In this document: positions 18,776 through 27,398 of the stretch, piece by piece
Layout: each line of letters opens with the position of its first letter
Position numbering within the stretch: position 1 is the stretch's first letter
DNA from: Rhizobium sp. NXC14
Lineage (GTDB): Bacteria; Pseudomonadota; Alphaproteobacteria; Rhizobiales; Rhizobiaceae
DNA length: 64,000 nt
Assembly (NCBI RefSeq): GCF_002117485.1
Contig: NZ_CP021030.1
Coordinates: 3,227,001 to 3,291,000, forward strand
Direction of reading: 5' to 3'
The notes under the pieces: model-generated
The model's input: only the letters and a program-made list of their open reading frames with translations
What the model was told of the DNA's origin: nothing
Database searches by the model: none
Translations under genes and position numbers: made by a program

Positions 18776-19101
18776 GAGACTCGCCTCCATTCCGTTCGGC
18801 GCATCGACATCAGGACCGCGACCATAGCATGATGCACATCGTTTATGCAAATTGCACAAAATAAATGCATGATCTAACTAATGATTGATCCATATGCTGT
18901 CTATGGCTGAAGCTTCCGCCTATTTGTTCAACACTTCACCGTTTCAGATTAACGCCCAATTTTTCATCCGGTTCCGAGGCAGAAAACCTCTCTATCCTCC
19001 TGATGAATCAATCTTCGATCGTTCAAACGGGCTTCCTTCGAGAAAGGAAAAGCGCGGATTGACCGGCTGATTTACAATTTTTCTTTCGCCCGCGATCAAA
19101 C
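18776..19101. promoter_or_regulatory. gstI-glnII divergent control region
   Basis: This AT-rich non-coding region contains a cluster of TGCA/GCAC words between 18832 and 18871, with half-sites spaced by 9-10 bp. These could be NtrC upstream activating sites, whose consensus is built from TGCAC halves. No clear -24/-12 element for gstI was found on the minus strand. No gene was seen. Confidence 0.4.
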
Positions 19102-19117
19102 TGGCACGCTACGTGCT
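19102..19117 (+). promoter_or_regulatory. Sigma-54 promoter of glnII
   Basis: TGGCAC-N5-GTGCT matches the -24/-12 consensus, with GG at 19103-19104 and GC at 19115-19116 (exactly 10 bp between them). This predicts a transcript start near 19128, about 80 bp before the glnII ATG. glnII of rhizobia is a known RpoN/NtrC target. Confidence 0.85.
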
Positions 19118-19207
19118 TCAATAGGTGCATCCCCTGGCGGTCGGATGCGTTTGCGCGCCCAGATCGTCTCCGGGTTTGCTCACCTTCGTCGTATTGAGAG
19201 AGTCACG

Positions 19208-20248
19208 ATGACAAAATATAAGCTCGAGTATATTTGGCTCGATGGGTACACCCCGGTACCGAACCTGCGTGGCAAGACGCAGATCAAGGAATTCGACGCC
19301 TTCCCGACGCTGGAACAGCTTCCGCTCTGGGGCTTTGACGGATCGTCGACGATGCAGGCCGAAGGCCGCAGCTCCGATTGCGTGCTGAAGCCCGTCGCCA
19401 TCTATCCCGACCCGGCCCGCACCAACGGCGTTCTCGTCATGTGCGAAGTCATGATGCCCGATGGCGTCACGCCGCACCCGAGCAACGCCCGTGCCACCAT
19501 CCTCGACGACGAAGACGCCTGGTTCGGCTTCGAGCAGGAATATTTCTTCTACCAGAACGGCCGCCCGCTCGGCTTCCCCGAGCAGGGCTATCCGGCTCCG
19601 CAGGGCCCCTACTACACCGGCGTCGGCTATTCGAATGTCGGCGACGTCGCCCGTGAAATCGTCGAAGAGCATCTCGATCTCTGCCTCGCTGCGGGCATCA
19701 ACCACGAAGGCATCAACGCCGAAGTGGCCAAGGGCCAGTGGGAATTCCAGATTTTCGGCAAGGGCTCCAAGAAGGCTGCCGACCAGATCTGGATGGCACG
19801 CTACCTGCTGCAGCGTCTGACCGAAAAATACGGCATCGACATCGAGTATCACTGCAAGCCCCTCGGCGACACCGACTGGAATGGCTCGGGCATGCACTGC
19901 AACTTCTCGACTAAGTACATGCGCGAAGTCGGCGGCAAGGCCTACTTCGAAGCGCTGATGGCGCAGTTCGAAAAGAACCTGATGGACCACATCAACGTTT
20001 ACGGTCCTGACAACGACAAGCGCCTGACCGGCAAGCACGAGACGGCTCCGTGGAACAAGTTCTCCTACGGCGTTGCCGATCGTGGCGCTTCGATCCGCGT
20101 GCCGCACTCCTTCATCAAGAACGACTACAAGGGCTATCTGGAAGATCGCCGCCCGAACTCGCAGGGCTGCCCCTACCAGATCGCTTCCCAGGTTCTGAAG
20201 ACGATCTCGGAAGTTCCGCTCGCCGGTTCGGCTTCCGCTGCCGCCTAA
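19208..20248 (+). CDS. glnII: Glutamine synthetase II
   Basis: Eukaryote-like glutamine synthetase of 346 aa, the heat-labile GSII typical of Rhizobiaceae. It condenses ammonia and glutamate using ATP. Family segments include YIWLDGYTPVPNLRGKT near the N-terminus, LWGFDGSSTMQAEG, the metal-binding FGFEQEYFF, the ammonium/glutamate region GINAEVAKGQWEFQ and the ATP-binding GVADRGASIRVP. ATG at 19208 is preceded by GAGAGAG. Transcription should start from the sigma-54 promoter at 19102. Translation is probably restrained by GstI, encoded divergently. A strong terminator follows. Confidence 0.95.
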   Translation: MTKYKLEYIWLDGYTPVPNLRGKTQIKEFDAFPTLEQLPLWGFDGSSTMQAEGRSSDCVLKPVAIYPDPARTNGVLVMCEVMMPDGVTPHPSNARATILDDEDAWFGFEQEYFFYQNGRPLGFPEQGYPAPQGPYYTGVGYSNVGDVAREIVEEHLDLCLAAGINHEGINAEVAKGQWEFQIFGKGSKKAADQIWMARYLLQRLTEKYGIDIEYHCKPLGDTDWNGSGMHCNFSTKYMREVGGKAYFEALMAQFEKNLMDHINVYGPDNDKRLTGKHETAPWNKFSYGVADRGASIRVPHSFIKNDYKGYLEDRRPNSQGCPYQIASQVLKTISEVPLAGSASAAA

Positions 20249-20257
20249 CCTCCCAAG

Positions 20258-20290
20258 CGGCGCCGGTCCTCGACCGGCGCCGTCATTCTT
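20258..20290 (+). terminator. Terminator after glnII
   Basis: An 11-bp perfect stem (20258-20268 with 20272-20282) is followed by TCATTCTTT. It begins 10 bp after the stop codon. Confidence 0.85.
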
Positions 20291-20368
20291 TCTGCCTGAA
20301 ATGATGATCGGCCGCTGACATATTCGCGCCGATCGGACCGCTAAACGCCTGAAAAGACTGGCAAGCGG

Positions 20369-20386
20369 CTGTAATATTTCCATCAT
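20369..20386 (+). promoter_or_regulatory. Possible Pho box upstream of the glycosyltransferase gene
   Basis: CTGTAAT-ATTT-CCATCAT matches 11 of 14 defined positions of the rhizobial PhoB box (CTGTCAT-N4-CTGTCAT), with an AT-rich spacer as expected. It lies about 100 bp upstream of the next ATG, a sensible position for activation. Confidence 0.45.
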
Positions 20387-20485
20387 GGTCATGCCTCAAA
20401 ATAGGCAAGCGGGAATCGCCGTTCCGGAACCCCGCTTTGGGGTTGAGCGTTGACAGATCACTGCAACGCGGATGGAAATCGCGAC

Positions 20486-21667
20486 ATGCTGCAACGTCCG
20501 GCAAACACTTACAGCGGCGAGAGCTGGGCCAATGCCACCTCTGCCGGCAAACTGCCGGAACGGCTGGTGATCGTCACCGATGCCTGGCATCCGCAGGTGA
20601 ACGGCGTGGTGCGCTCGATCGAGAACACCAATCGCGAACTGGCAAAGATGGGCGTCGAGGTTGGGATGGTGACGCCGGAGCGTTTCAACAGCATCCCCTG
20701 CCCCACCTATCCCGAGATCCGTCTGTCGATCGCCAGTTATCGCCGCATTGCCCGGGAGATCGCAAAGCAAAATCCCTCCTACGTGCATATCGCCACCGAA
20801 GGGCCGCTGGGGCTCACTGCCCGCCGCTGGTGCCTGAAGAACCGCATGCCGTTTTCGACGAGCTACCACACCCGCTTCCCGGAATATGTCGCGGCCCGCC
20901 TGCCGATCCCGAAGAGCTGGCTCTATTCCTTCATCCGCTGGTTCCACAATGGCGGCGCCGGCTGCATGGTGGCGACACCGAGCCTTGCGCGTGAACTGTC
21001 GGAAAAAGGCATCCGCAATCTCATGCCCTGGAGCCGCGGCATCGACGCCGCGCAGTTCCGCCCTATGGCGCTCGAGGAAAGGCCGTTCGGCTTGGCGCGC
21101 CCGATCTTCATGACCGTCGGTCGCGTGGCATTAGAAAAGAATCTGCCGGCCTTCCTTGATCTCGATCTGCCGGGCTCGAAGGTAGTCGTCGGCGATGGGC
21201 CGGCGCGCGCCGAGCTCGAAAAGCAATATCCCGATGTTTTCTTCGCCGGCGTAAGGTTCGGCGAGGAGCTGGCGCAAGCCTATGCCCAGGCCGACGTCTT
21301 CGTCTTCCCCTCGCTCACCGACACCTTCGGCAACACCATTCTCGAAGCGTTGGCCTCGGGCGTGCCGGTCGCCGCCTACCCGGTGACCGGCCCTCTCGAC
21401 ATCATCGGCGAAGACAGCGAAGTCGGCGCGCTCGACACGGACCTGCGCGCCGCCTGCCTTGCTGCCCTCTCGGCTTCGCGCGAGAAGGCGCATGCGCTCG
21501 CCATGCAATATTCCTGGGAAGCGGCGACGCAGCAGTTCATCAACAACATTCGCGCCGCCAACGGCGTGATCACGCCGAAATGGAAGAAGGCGTGGCAATT
21601 TGCCAAGTCGCTTCCAAGAAGCAGAAAGCCCGGCGAAAACGCCGGGCCTCTCCCTTCTGGAGATTGA
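20486..21667 (+). CDS. GT4-type glycosyltransferase (possible glycolipid synthase)
   Basis: Family-4 glycosyltransferase of 393 aa with GT-B fold. The N-terminal acceptor domain begins LVIVTDAWHPQVNGVVRS (about 25-190). The C-terminal nucleotide-sugar domain carries VVVGDGPARAELE and the E-x7-E motif region SLTDTFGNTILEALASG. This subgroup includes the diacylglycerol glycosyl- and glucuronosyltransferases that Rhizobiaceae use to replace phospholipids under phosphate limitation (Agt/Pgt type) as well as mannosyltransferases. A possible Pho box upstream favours the lipid role, but this is inference. The start could instead be TTG at 20450, 12 codons upstream. It is a single gene. Confidence 0.72.
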   Translation: MLQRPANTYSGESWANATSAGKLPERLVIVTDAWHPQVNGVVRSIENTNRELAKMGVEVGMVTPERFNSIPCPTYPEIRLSIASYRRIAREIAKQNPSYVHIATEGPLGLTARRWCLKNRMPFSTSYHTRFPEYVAARLPIPKSWLYSFIRWFHNGGAGCMVATPSLARELSEKGIRNLMPWSRGIDAAQFRPMALEERPFGLARPIFMTVGRVALEKNLPAFLDLDLPGSKVVVGDGPARAELEKQYPDVFFAGVRFGEELAQAYAQADVFVFPSLTDTFGNTILEALASGVPVAAYPVTGPLDIIGEDSEVGALDTDLRAACLAALSASREKAHALAMQYSWEAATQQFINNIRAANGVITPKWKKAWQFAKSLPRSRKPGENAGPLPSGD

Positions 21668-22050
21668 TCGTTCCCTTTTGTGCAGGTCTAGAAGCGTATC
21701 GTTCGCGACCACAATCGTGCTGCGGACGGCCGGCGTCAGGGTCGCGCTGTGAGGCGAGGAAGGCCAGAGCGTCGGCAGCCTCTGCGAAAAGCTCCTCCTG
21801 GAATCGGACCCCCGGACCCCATTGCTCGAACGCCTGGAAAAGCGCCGGCTACATCAGACGCGAGGATGACCAACGCGTGGTCGCGCTTCGGCCGACGGGG
21901 AAGGCAAGCGCCTACAAGAAAAAACCATCATCCCCGACTGCATCGCCGCCGAGATCGGCCCTGATGCAGTCGATTTCAGCGGGCTGCTATCCGAGATCTT
22001 AGCGCTGAGCGAGGCGCTGAATAGAAGCGTGTTAGCACCTGCAGATGGCT
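21668..22050 (+). pseudogene. Degenerate MarR/OhrR-family regulator
   Basis: No intact frame exists here, but pieces of a MarR/OhrR-type regulator can be read across all three plus-strand frames in the correct order. They are PFCAGLEAYRS (near 21675), EEGQSVGSLCEKLLLES followed by TPLLERLE (21757-21835), then in another frame SAGYIRREDDQRVVALRPTGK (21842-21905), then EGKRLQEKTIIP and LLSEILALSEALNRS (21899-22030). These correspond to the OhrR helix-turn-helix, wing and C-terminal helix. At least three frame changes and one in-frame TGA are needed. No ohr peroxidase gene is adjacent. Confidence 0.7.
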
Positions 22051-22097
22051 GCCGCATGGCGCACCCCTAATGGGCCACCAATCATTGCAAGCGCGCC

Positions 22098-23519
22098 CTA
22101 CGTCCGCCTCTTCTTCGATTCGTACGGATTATCAGGCGAACGGAAATGGATGCGGATCGGCACGCTCGGCATGTCGAAATCGGCGCGTAACCCGTTGATC
22201 AGGTAGCGCGTATAGGATTCCGGCAGCGCGTCCGAGCGGGTGCAGGAAATCATGAAGGCCGGCGGACGGGCCTTGACCTGTGTCATGTATTTCAGCTTGA
22301 TGCGGCGGCCGGAAACAGCCGGTGGCGGATGCTGGATCTGCTGCGTCTCCAGCCAGCGATTGAGCCGCGCCGTCGAGATCCGCTTGTTCCAGACCCTGTC
22401 CGTATCAATGATCGACTGCATCAGCTTGTCGAGTCCCCAGCCGGTCTGGCCGGAGATCGGCACGGCGCGAATGCCGCGCGCCTGCGGCAGCAACCGGTCG
22501 GTCTTTTCGCGGAGATCCGCAAGCACCGCCTGGCGGTCCTCGATCATGTCCCATTTGTTGAAGGCAAGCACGGCCGCGCGGCCCTCACGCAGCACCAGGT
22601 CGACAATCTGCAGGTCCTGCTTCTCGAACGGGATTGTCGCATCGAAAACGATGACGACTGTTTCGGCAAAACGGATGGCGCGCAGCGCATCGGCGACGGA
22701 AAGTTTTTCCAACTTCTCCGTCACCCGCGCTTTGCGGCGCATGCCAGCTGTATCGAACATCTTGATGGTGCGGCCGCGCCAGTCCCATTCGACCGAGATG
22801 GAATCGCGGGTGATGCCTGCTTCCGGGCCGGTCAAAAGCCGATCCTCGCCGAGAAAGCGATTGATCAGCGTCGATTTGCCCGCATTTGGCCGGCCGACGA
22901 TTGCCACTCGCAGCGGCTTGGTCTCGTCATAAGCTGGCTCTTCGTCCTCGTCCTCACCCTCATCAGCCGAGTGGGGAATATCGACGTCCGTGACGGCAAT
23001 ATCCTCCTTGGCATAGGCCCTGTCCTTGCCAATCGCCTCGACGATCGCGTCGCGCAAATCGAGCATGCCTTGCCCGTGCTCGGCCGAAATCGGCGTCGGC
23101 TCGCCCAGCCCCAGTGTATAGGCGTCATAGAAGCCGCTGTCGGAGCCGCGCGCTTCGGATTTGTTGGCGACGAGCACGACCGGCTTGCCGCGCCGGCGCA
23201 GCATTTCGGCAAGCGCCGTATCGACCGGTGTCAGCCCGTTCTTGGCGTCGACGACGAAAAGCGAAAGATCGGCCTCGTCGATTGCCGCTTCGGTCTGCGC
23301 GCGCATGCGGCCCTGCAGGCTCTCCTCGTCGGCTTCTTCCAGACCGGCCGTGTCAATAATCGTAAAGGTCAGCCCCATCAGCCGCGCATCACCCGGCCGG
23401 CGGTCGCGCGTCACGCCGGGTGTATCATCGACGAGCGCAAGCTTCTTGCCCACCAGACGGTTGAAAAGCGTCGACTTGCCGACATTCGGACGACCGACGA
23501 TGGCGACCGTGAAACTCAT
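22098..23519 (-). CDS. der: Ribosome-associated GTPase Der (EngA)
   Basis: Tandem GTPase of 473 aa required for 50S ribosomal subunit assembly. The two G1 loops, [12 protein letters not shown] near residue 8 and [12 protein letters not shown] near 209, and the matching DTAG and NKS/NKWD motifs show two G domains followed by a KH-like domain (about 385-470). An acidic linker ([11 protein letters not shown]) joins the G domains. The order YfgM-like protein then Der on the minus strand, separated by 16 bp, resembles the yfgM-(bamB)-der arrangement of other proteobacteria. Confidence 0.95.
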   Translation of the reverse strand: MSFTVAIVGRPNVGKSTLFNRLVGKKLALVDDTPGVTRDRRPGDARLMGLTFTIIDTAGLEEADEESLQGRMRAQTEAAIDEADLSLFVVDAKNGLTPVDTALAEMLRRRGKPVVLVANKSEARGSDSGFYDAYTLGLGEPTPISAEHGQGMLDLRDAIVEAIGKDRAYAKEDIAVTDVDIPHSADEGEDEDEEPAYDETKPLRVAIVGRPNAGKSTLINRFLGEDRLLTGPEAGITRDSISVEWDWRGRTIKMFDTAGMRRKARVTEKLEKLSVADALRAIRFAETVVIVFDATIPFEKQDLQIVDLVLREGRAAVLAFNKWDMIEDRQAVLADLREKTDRLLPQARGIRAVPISGQTGWGLDKLMQSIIDTDRVWNKRISTARLNRWLETQQIQHPPPAVSGRRIKLKYMTQVKARPPAFMISCTRSDALPESYTRYLINGLRADFDMPSVPIRIHFRSPDNPYESKKRRT

Positions 23520-23535
23520 TCTTTTTCCTTAAAAC

Positions 23536-24219
23536 TCAGCCCTGCGCGGCGGGCGCCTTGCCGGATGCGGTAATGAGATCAAGCATCATCTGAGCCCGAT
23601 TGGCAACAGGACGCGGGCTGCCGGTGTCGTCGACAATCGATTGGAACCATTGCCGCGCTTGCGCCATGTTGCCGGCCTTGTAGGCGGCCAGACCGAGTGC
23701 TTCGCGCGCCGAATGACGGAAGGCGTTACTCGGCACGGCCATTTCTTCGATCGCGGCTGAAACCTGCTCATAGGAACCGTTCTCGATCAGCAGCCAGCCC
23801 GCGCGCATTTTGGCGACATCGCGCACGGCAGCCGGCACGCCGTTGTCTTTGCCGATCTCGTTGAAGGCGGCGATTGCAGCAGCAGCATCGCCCTTCTGCG
23901 CCTGGACGGTCGCGGCCCGCATGCGCGCCAGCACCGGATAGGCGCCATGGCCTTCCTTTTCCAGCTTTTCAAGCGCGGCCAGCGCCTCGTCGTTCTTGTT
24001 CTCGTCGGCAAGCTTCATCGCTGCCAAAAACTGGTCGCCGGCGCCGGAGGAGCGGGTATCATCCCAATATTCGTAGAGAACCTTGCCGGCGGTGCCGGCG
24101 ACGATCAGGATTGCGACGACAATAATATAGCGGCCGAACCGGCGCCAGGCGCCCTTCATCTGGTCGGACCGCAATTCCTCATTGACCTCACGGATGAAGC
24201 TGTCGTCGTTAAATGCCAT
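23536..24219 (-). CDS. YfgM-like membrane-anchored TPR protein
   Basis: Protein of 227 aa with a cytoplasmic N-terminus of about 27 residues and a single transmembrane helix near 30-50 (YIIVVAILIVAGTAG). A helical, Ala-rich periplasmic domain of TPR type (TPR_21/DUF2133) follows. YfgM-family proteins associate with the Sec translocon and periplasmic chaperones. It is immediately upstream of der and probably co-transcribed. The function is transferred from the family and was not directly visible. Confidence 0.78.
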   Translation of the reverse strand: MAFNDDSFIREVNEELRSDQMKGAWRRFGRYIIVVAILIVAGTAGKVLYEYWDDTRSSGAGDQFLAAMKLADENKNDEALAALEKLEKEGHGAYPVLARMRAATVQAQKGDAAAAIAAFNEIGKDNGVPAAVRDVAKMRAGWLLIENGSYEQVSAAIEEMAVPSNAFRHSAREALGLAAYKAGNMAQARQWFQSIVDDTGSPRPVANRAQMMLDLITASGKAPAAQG

Positions 24220-24323
24220 TCTCGTCTCCGGCCGCGGAAATACCCATAACTTTGCGCAAAATGCGCATTGCCCGGCCTTCTACTCCATTTTGCCGCCGTT
24301 GTAAGGGGGATGTGAAAGATTCG

Positions 24324-24908
24324 TCACGTAGCGAGCGGTGAAACGCCGATCAGCCATTCGTGCAGCTTCCAGATGATCAGCGCCCAGACGAGGATACCGA
24401 TGACGGCAGCATAGAGGTCGTACTTGGCCGAGACGAAGGGCCGAAGCGTGATTTCGCCCGCCCGCTCGCGGCGCTTGAGCGAAATGCGCACGATCACGCC
24501 CCAGGCAAGAAACGCCCCAAACAGCAGGACCGACGACGTCTCGCCATTGGCGAGCAGATGCGCCAGCGCCCAGATCTTCAACGACAGCACCATCGGATGT
24601 TTGGTCTTGGTAGCTATATGCCCCGCCGGCAGCAGCGAGGCGACGAGACAGATCATCGCGATCAGCATCAGCGTGATGGCGATATGCGCCGTCCACACTG
24701 GCGGATTGTAAAGCATGCCGGTCACCTGCCGCGCCTGGCCGAAACCGTAGATCAGGAGGATCAGCGTGAGAATGCTCGCGATCGAATACCCGGCCCGCCA
24801 ACCCTTCTCGCCGAGGCTTGCGATCATCGAGCGGCGCAGGCCAGGAGCCACCACCCGCACCAGATGCACACCGAGAAAAAGTATGATGCCGATGATAAGC
24901 AGTACCAT
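24324..24908 (-). CDS. NnrU family membrane protein
   Basis: Integral membrane protein of 194 aa with about five or six helices. The family pattern is visible: LGVHLVR at the N-terminus, the central THxMLVG-like region TKHPMVLSLKIWALAHLLANGE and a C-terminal helix pair. NnrU was first found with nitrite/nitric-oxide reductase genes in Rhodobacter, but many Rhizobiaceae carry it outside denitrification clusters, as here. ATG at 24908 begins directly with the first helix; a start nine codons upstream is possible. Its function is unknown. It is divergent from the deacetylase gene. Confidence 0.75.
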   Translation of the reverse strand: MVLLIIGIILFLGVHLVRVVAPGLRRSMIASLGEKGWRAGYSIASILTLILLIYGFGQARQVTGMLYNPPVWTAHIAITLMLIAMICLVASLLPAGHIATKTKHPMVLSLKIWALAHLLANGETSSVLLFGAFLAWGVIVRISLKRRERAGEITLRPFVSAKYDLYAAVIGILVWALIIWKLHEWLIGVSPLAT

Positions 24909-25029
24909 TGCGGTCCCTTCCGTGCAGTTTGACATTGCTTAGCGGCTGGCGGGAAAAAATGCCAGTTGTGACCGCAGCTTCGCCGCAATTCTATCGGAGG
25001 GAAACCGCGAACAAATTGTCGCGGTGCCC

Positions 25030-26019
25030 ATGTCTCGTCCTCTCCTCGCCACCTGTCTGGTCGCCTCCCTCGTTCTTCCCGCGGCGGCAAACGCGGCCGA
25101 CCGGCCGAAGCAACTCGTCATCATCTCTTTCGACGGCGCCCATGACAACGCGCTCTGGCTGAAGAGCCGCGAGATGGCGGCGAAGAACGGCGCCCACTTC
25201 ACCTATTTCCTTTCCTGCACCTTCCTGATGAACGAGGCGGCGAAGAGAGCCTACCAGGCGCCGCACCAGAAACGCGGAAAATCCAATGTCGGTTTTGCCC
25301 AGAGTGACGACGAGATCCGCGAGCGCCTCGGCAATATCTGGCATGCACATCTTGAAGGGCACGACATAGCAAGCCATGCCTGCGGCCATTTTGACGGCCG
25401 CCTCTGGAGCGCAGCCGACTGGTCAGCCGAATACGCGACCTTCCATGCTACGTTGCAAAATGCCTGGAAGAGCGTCGGCCTCGAAGAACCCGCCGGCTGG
25501 CAGGATCTGGTCGACCATGGCATCAAAGGCTTTCGCGCCCCCTATCTCTCGGCGACGGCGGGCGCCGACATGATCGCCGCCGAAAAGAAGGCGGGCTTCA
25601 CCTATGACGCAAGCCTCGTGACCAAAGGCCCGGCGATGCCTGTCGAGGAAGACGGCATCCTCCGCTTCGGCCTCCCCCTGATTCCCGAAGGCCCCAGCGA
25701 AAAGCCGGTCATCGGCATGGACTACAACCTCTTCGTTCGCCATTCCAAGGGTCAGGAGGACAGCGCGGATACGAAGGCATTCGAGGACCGCGCCTACGCC
25801 GCCTTCTCCCAGGTTTTCGACCGCCAGTATAACGGCGACCGCATCCCCCTCCAGCTCGGCTTCCATTTCGTCGAAATGAACGGCGGCGCCTACTGGCGCG
25901 CGCTTGACCGCCTGGTCAGCGACATCTGCCACCGGGCGGACGTGGCCTGCGTCAGCTATTCGGAAGCGATCCCGATGATCGAAGCACGCGGGAAACTGCA
26001 GCAGACGTCAGGGCTCTGA
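25030..26019 (+). CDS. Secreted polysaccharide deacetylase-family protein
   Basis: Protein of 329 aa with a signal peptide (1-22, ending ANA) and a NodB-like fold. The first motif is SFDGAHDN instead of the usual TFDDGP. The metal-binding histidines are in ASHACGHFDG (near residue 120) and the arginine motif in GFRAPYLS. Enzymes of this family remove acetyl groups from extracellular or cell-wall polysaccharides. The altered first motif and the long insert with SDDEIRERLGNIW suggest a distinct subgroup, so the substrate is unknown. ATG at 25030 is preferred over GTG at 25024. Confidence 0.72.
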   Translation: MSRPLLATCLVASLVLPAAANAADRPKQLVIISFDGAHDNALWLKSREMAAKNGAHFTYFLSCTFLMNEAAKRAYQAPHQKRGKSNVGFAQSDDEIRERLGNIWHAHLEGHDIASHACGHFDGRLWSAADWSAEYATFHATLQNAWKSVGLEEPAGWQDLVDHGIKGFRAPYLSATAGADMIAAEKKAGFTYDASLVTKGPAMPVEEDGILRFGLPLIPEGPSEKPVIGMDYNLFVRHSKGQEDSADTKAFEDRAYAAFSQVFDRQYNGDRIPLQLGFHFVEMNGGAYWRALDRLVSDICHRADVACVSYSEAIPMIEARGKLQQTSGL

Positions 26020-26084
26020 TGGGCGCCTTTTGAGAACGACCGGGGGTGCCGTGTAACCCCCTCATCCGCCTGCCGGCACCTTCT

Positions 26085-27230
26085 TGGATAAGAAAAATGT
26101 AGGATATTGATGCTTGCCGGGCGGGTGGCCGCCCGCCCGGCAGCTGGTTGTCGGATCGTCACCTTCTTAGCCGTTTTGGGCTGTGGGGAGCAGGATCGCA
26201 ACCGGCTCTTCATCTGGCCCGTGTGGTTGCAGGAACCTTGGGGTTCGTATCCAAGACAGGGACGACGAAGATGACCGATAATAGCATGATTTGTGCCGGA
26301 ATCGATGTCGGCAAAAGCCATCTCGACATTGCCCTCCATCCCGGTAAGGCAAGGCTGAGGGTCACGTACGACACCGCTGGCCTGAAGGCGCTTGACGCCT
26401 TTCTTCGAGAGCATGACGTCAGCCGCATCGGCCTCGAAGCCTCCGGCGGCTATGAATGGCGGCTGCTGGCGCATCTGCGGGCCGGCAAGCGGCCGGCGGC
26501 GCGTCTGCAGCCGGCGCAGTTGCGCTTCTTTGCCAAGAGCCGGCTCAAGCGGGCCAAGAACGATCGGCTCGATGCCGTGCTGATTGCGTTGTTCACGGCA
26601 AGTCTGGAGCAGTTGCCGGCGCTGCCGGACGCACGCTTCGACAAGTTGGCCGCCGAACTGACCTATCTGGAACAGATCGAGCAGCAGATCGCGCTGGTCA
26701 AGACCTCTGCCGAGACCGCCTTGTCGGAGGCGATCAAACGCCGCCACCTGCGCGAGGTCGCCCGCCTCGAAACCTGCCGCAAGGCCCATCTGCTGCGGCT
26801 CGAAAAGACGGTTCGCGACGATTGCGACCTGGCGCAACGGCTCGATCTGCTGATCTCCATCAAGGGGATCGGGCTGCGCAGCGCCCTGTGCTTGATCATT
26901 CGGCTACCCGAACTCGGCCATGCCAGCCGCGCCGAGATCGCCGCCCTTGCCGGCGTCGCACCCTATGACGACGATAGCGGAAAATATCACGGCAGACGCC
27001 GCATCCCGGGTGGTCGCGAACGCCTGCGAAAGAGCCTGTTCATGTGCGCATTCACGGCAACCCGGCACAATCCGGATCTCGCCGCTTTCTACACGCGCTT
27101 GCGTCAGAGCGGAAAGGAGCACCTGCGCGCCGTTATAGCCGTCGCCCGAAAACTCATCGTTCTCGCCAACACAATCCTCTTTCGCAAGACCGAATGGACG
27201 CCACAACACCGCAAGAATTAAACATGGTTG
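26085..27230 (+). mobile_element. IS110-family insertion sequence
   Basis: Element of about 1,146 bp. Its limits are deduced because the interrupted RIME repeat can be rejoined perfectly at CTTCT/CCCC. The dinucleotide CT is present on both sides (26083-26084 and 27231-27232), so the ends are uncertain by two bases. There are no long terminal inverted repeats, as expected for IS110 elements, whose left end precedes the transposase by a non-coding stretch (here about 186 bp, including a strong hairpin near 26116-26142). Confidence 0.8.
26271..27221 (+). CDS. IS110-family transposase
   Basis: Transposase of 316 aa with an N-terminal DEDD RuvC-like domain (AGIDVGKSHLD, GLEASGGYE, KNDRLDA) and the C-terminal Transposase_20 domain (LISIKGIGLRSA, IAALAGVAPYDDDSG, RRRIPGGRERLRK). 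ATG at 26271 gives the usual MTDNSMICAGID start; the frame is open further upstream but into the IS left end. The frame is complete and uninterrupted, so the element may be active. Some IS110 elements use a bridge RNA from their non-coding ends to select targets, which makes the upstream 186 bp of interest. Confidence 0.92.
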   Translation: MTDNSMICAGIDVGKSHLDIALHPGKARLRVTYDTAGLKALDAFLREHDVSRIGLEASGGYEWRLLAHLRAGKRPAARLQPAQLRFFAKSRLKRAKNDRLDAVLIALFTASLEQLPALPDARFDKLAAELTYLEQIEQQIALVKTSAETALSEAIKRRHLREVARLETCRKAHLLRLEKTVRDDCDLAQRLDLLISIKGIGLRSALCLIIRLPELGHASRAEIAALAGVAPYDDDSGKYHGRRRIPGGRERLRKSLFMCAFTATRHNPDLAAFYTRLRQSGKEHLRAVIAVARKLIVLANTILFRKTEWTPQHRKN

Positions 27231-27398
27231 CTCCCCGCTGGGGAGAAGGGGGTATCGAGATGTCGCCGGATATGTTCTCAAGAAATGGATAATCACGAGG
27301 GGCTGCCTCGAGTCCCTTCTCCCCCGGGGAGAAGGTGCCGGCAGGCGGATGAGGGGGCCGCACACGCCGACGTTTCGATCAGGGGCAGGCTCTACCCA

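Larger units (their letters stand above)
26057..27357. repeat. RIME-like mosaic palindromic repeat, split by an IS element
   Basis: The segment 26057-26084 is the exact inverted copy of 27330-27357. The remainder of the first arm (from 27231, CTCCCCGCTGGGGAGAAGG) lies on the far side of the inserted element, and the second arm with its own palindrome is at 27314-27357. Removing the insertion gives about 153 bp with two large palindromes around a short spacer, the form of the Rhizobium intergenic mosaic element RIME1. Related copies lie at 39222-39362 and 42191-42384. Confidence 0.75.

Noticed and set aside
18885..19070. Small plus-strand frame in the gstI-glnII control region
   Set aside because: No SD, poor codon use, and it lies in the promoter/enhancer region.
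24280..24801. Alternative minus-strand frame overlapping nnrU
   Set aside because: Its translation is basic and motif-free, whereas the nnrU frame shows membrane helices and family segments.
26057..26084. Terminal inverted repeat of the IS element (with 27330-27357)
   Set aside because: The two 28-bp segments are perfect inverted copies, but they belong to the RIME-like host repeat: the second copy lies 100 bp beyond the IS, and the interrupted arm continues at 27231.
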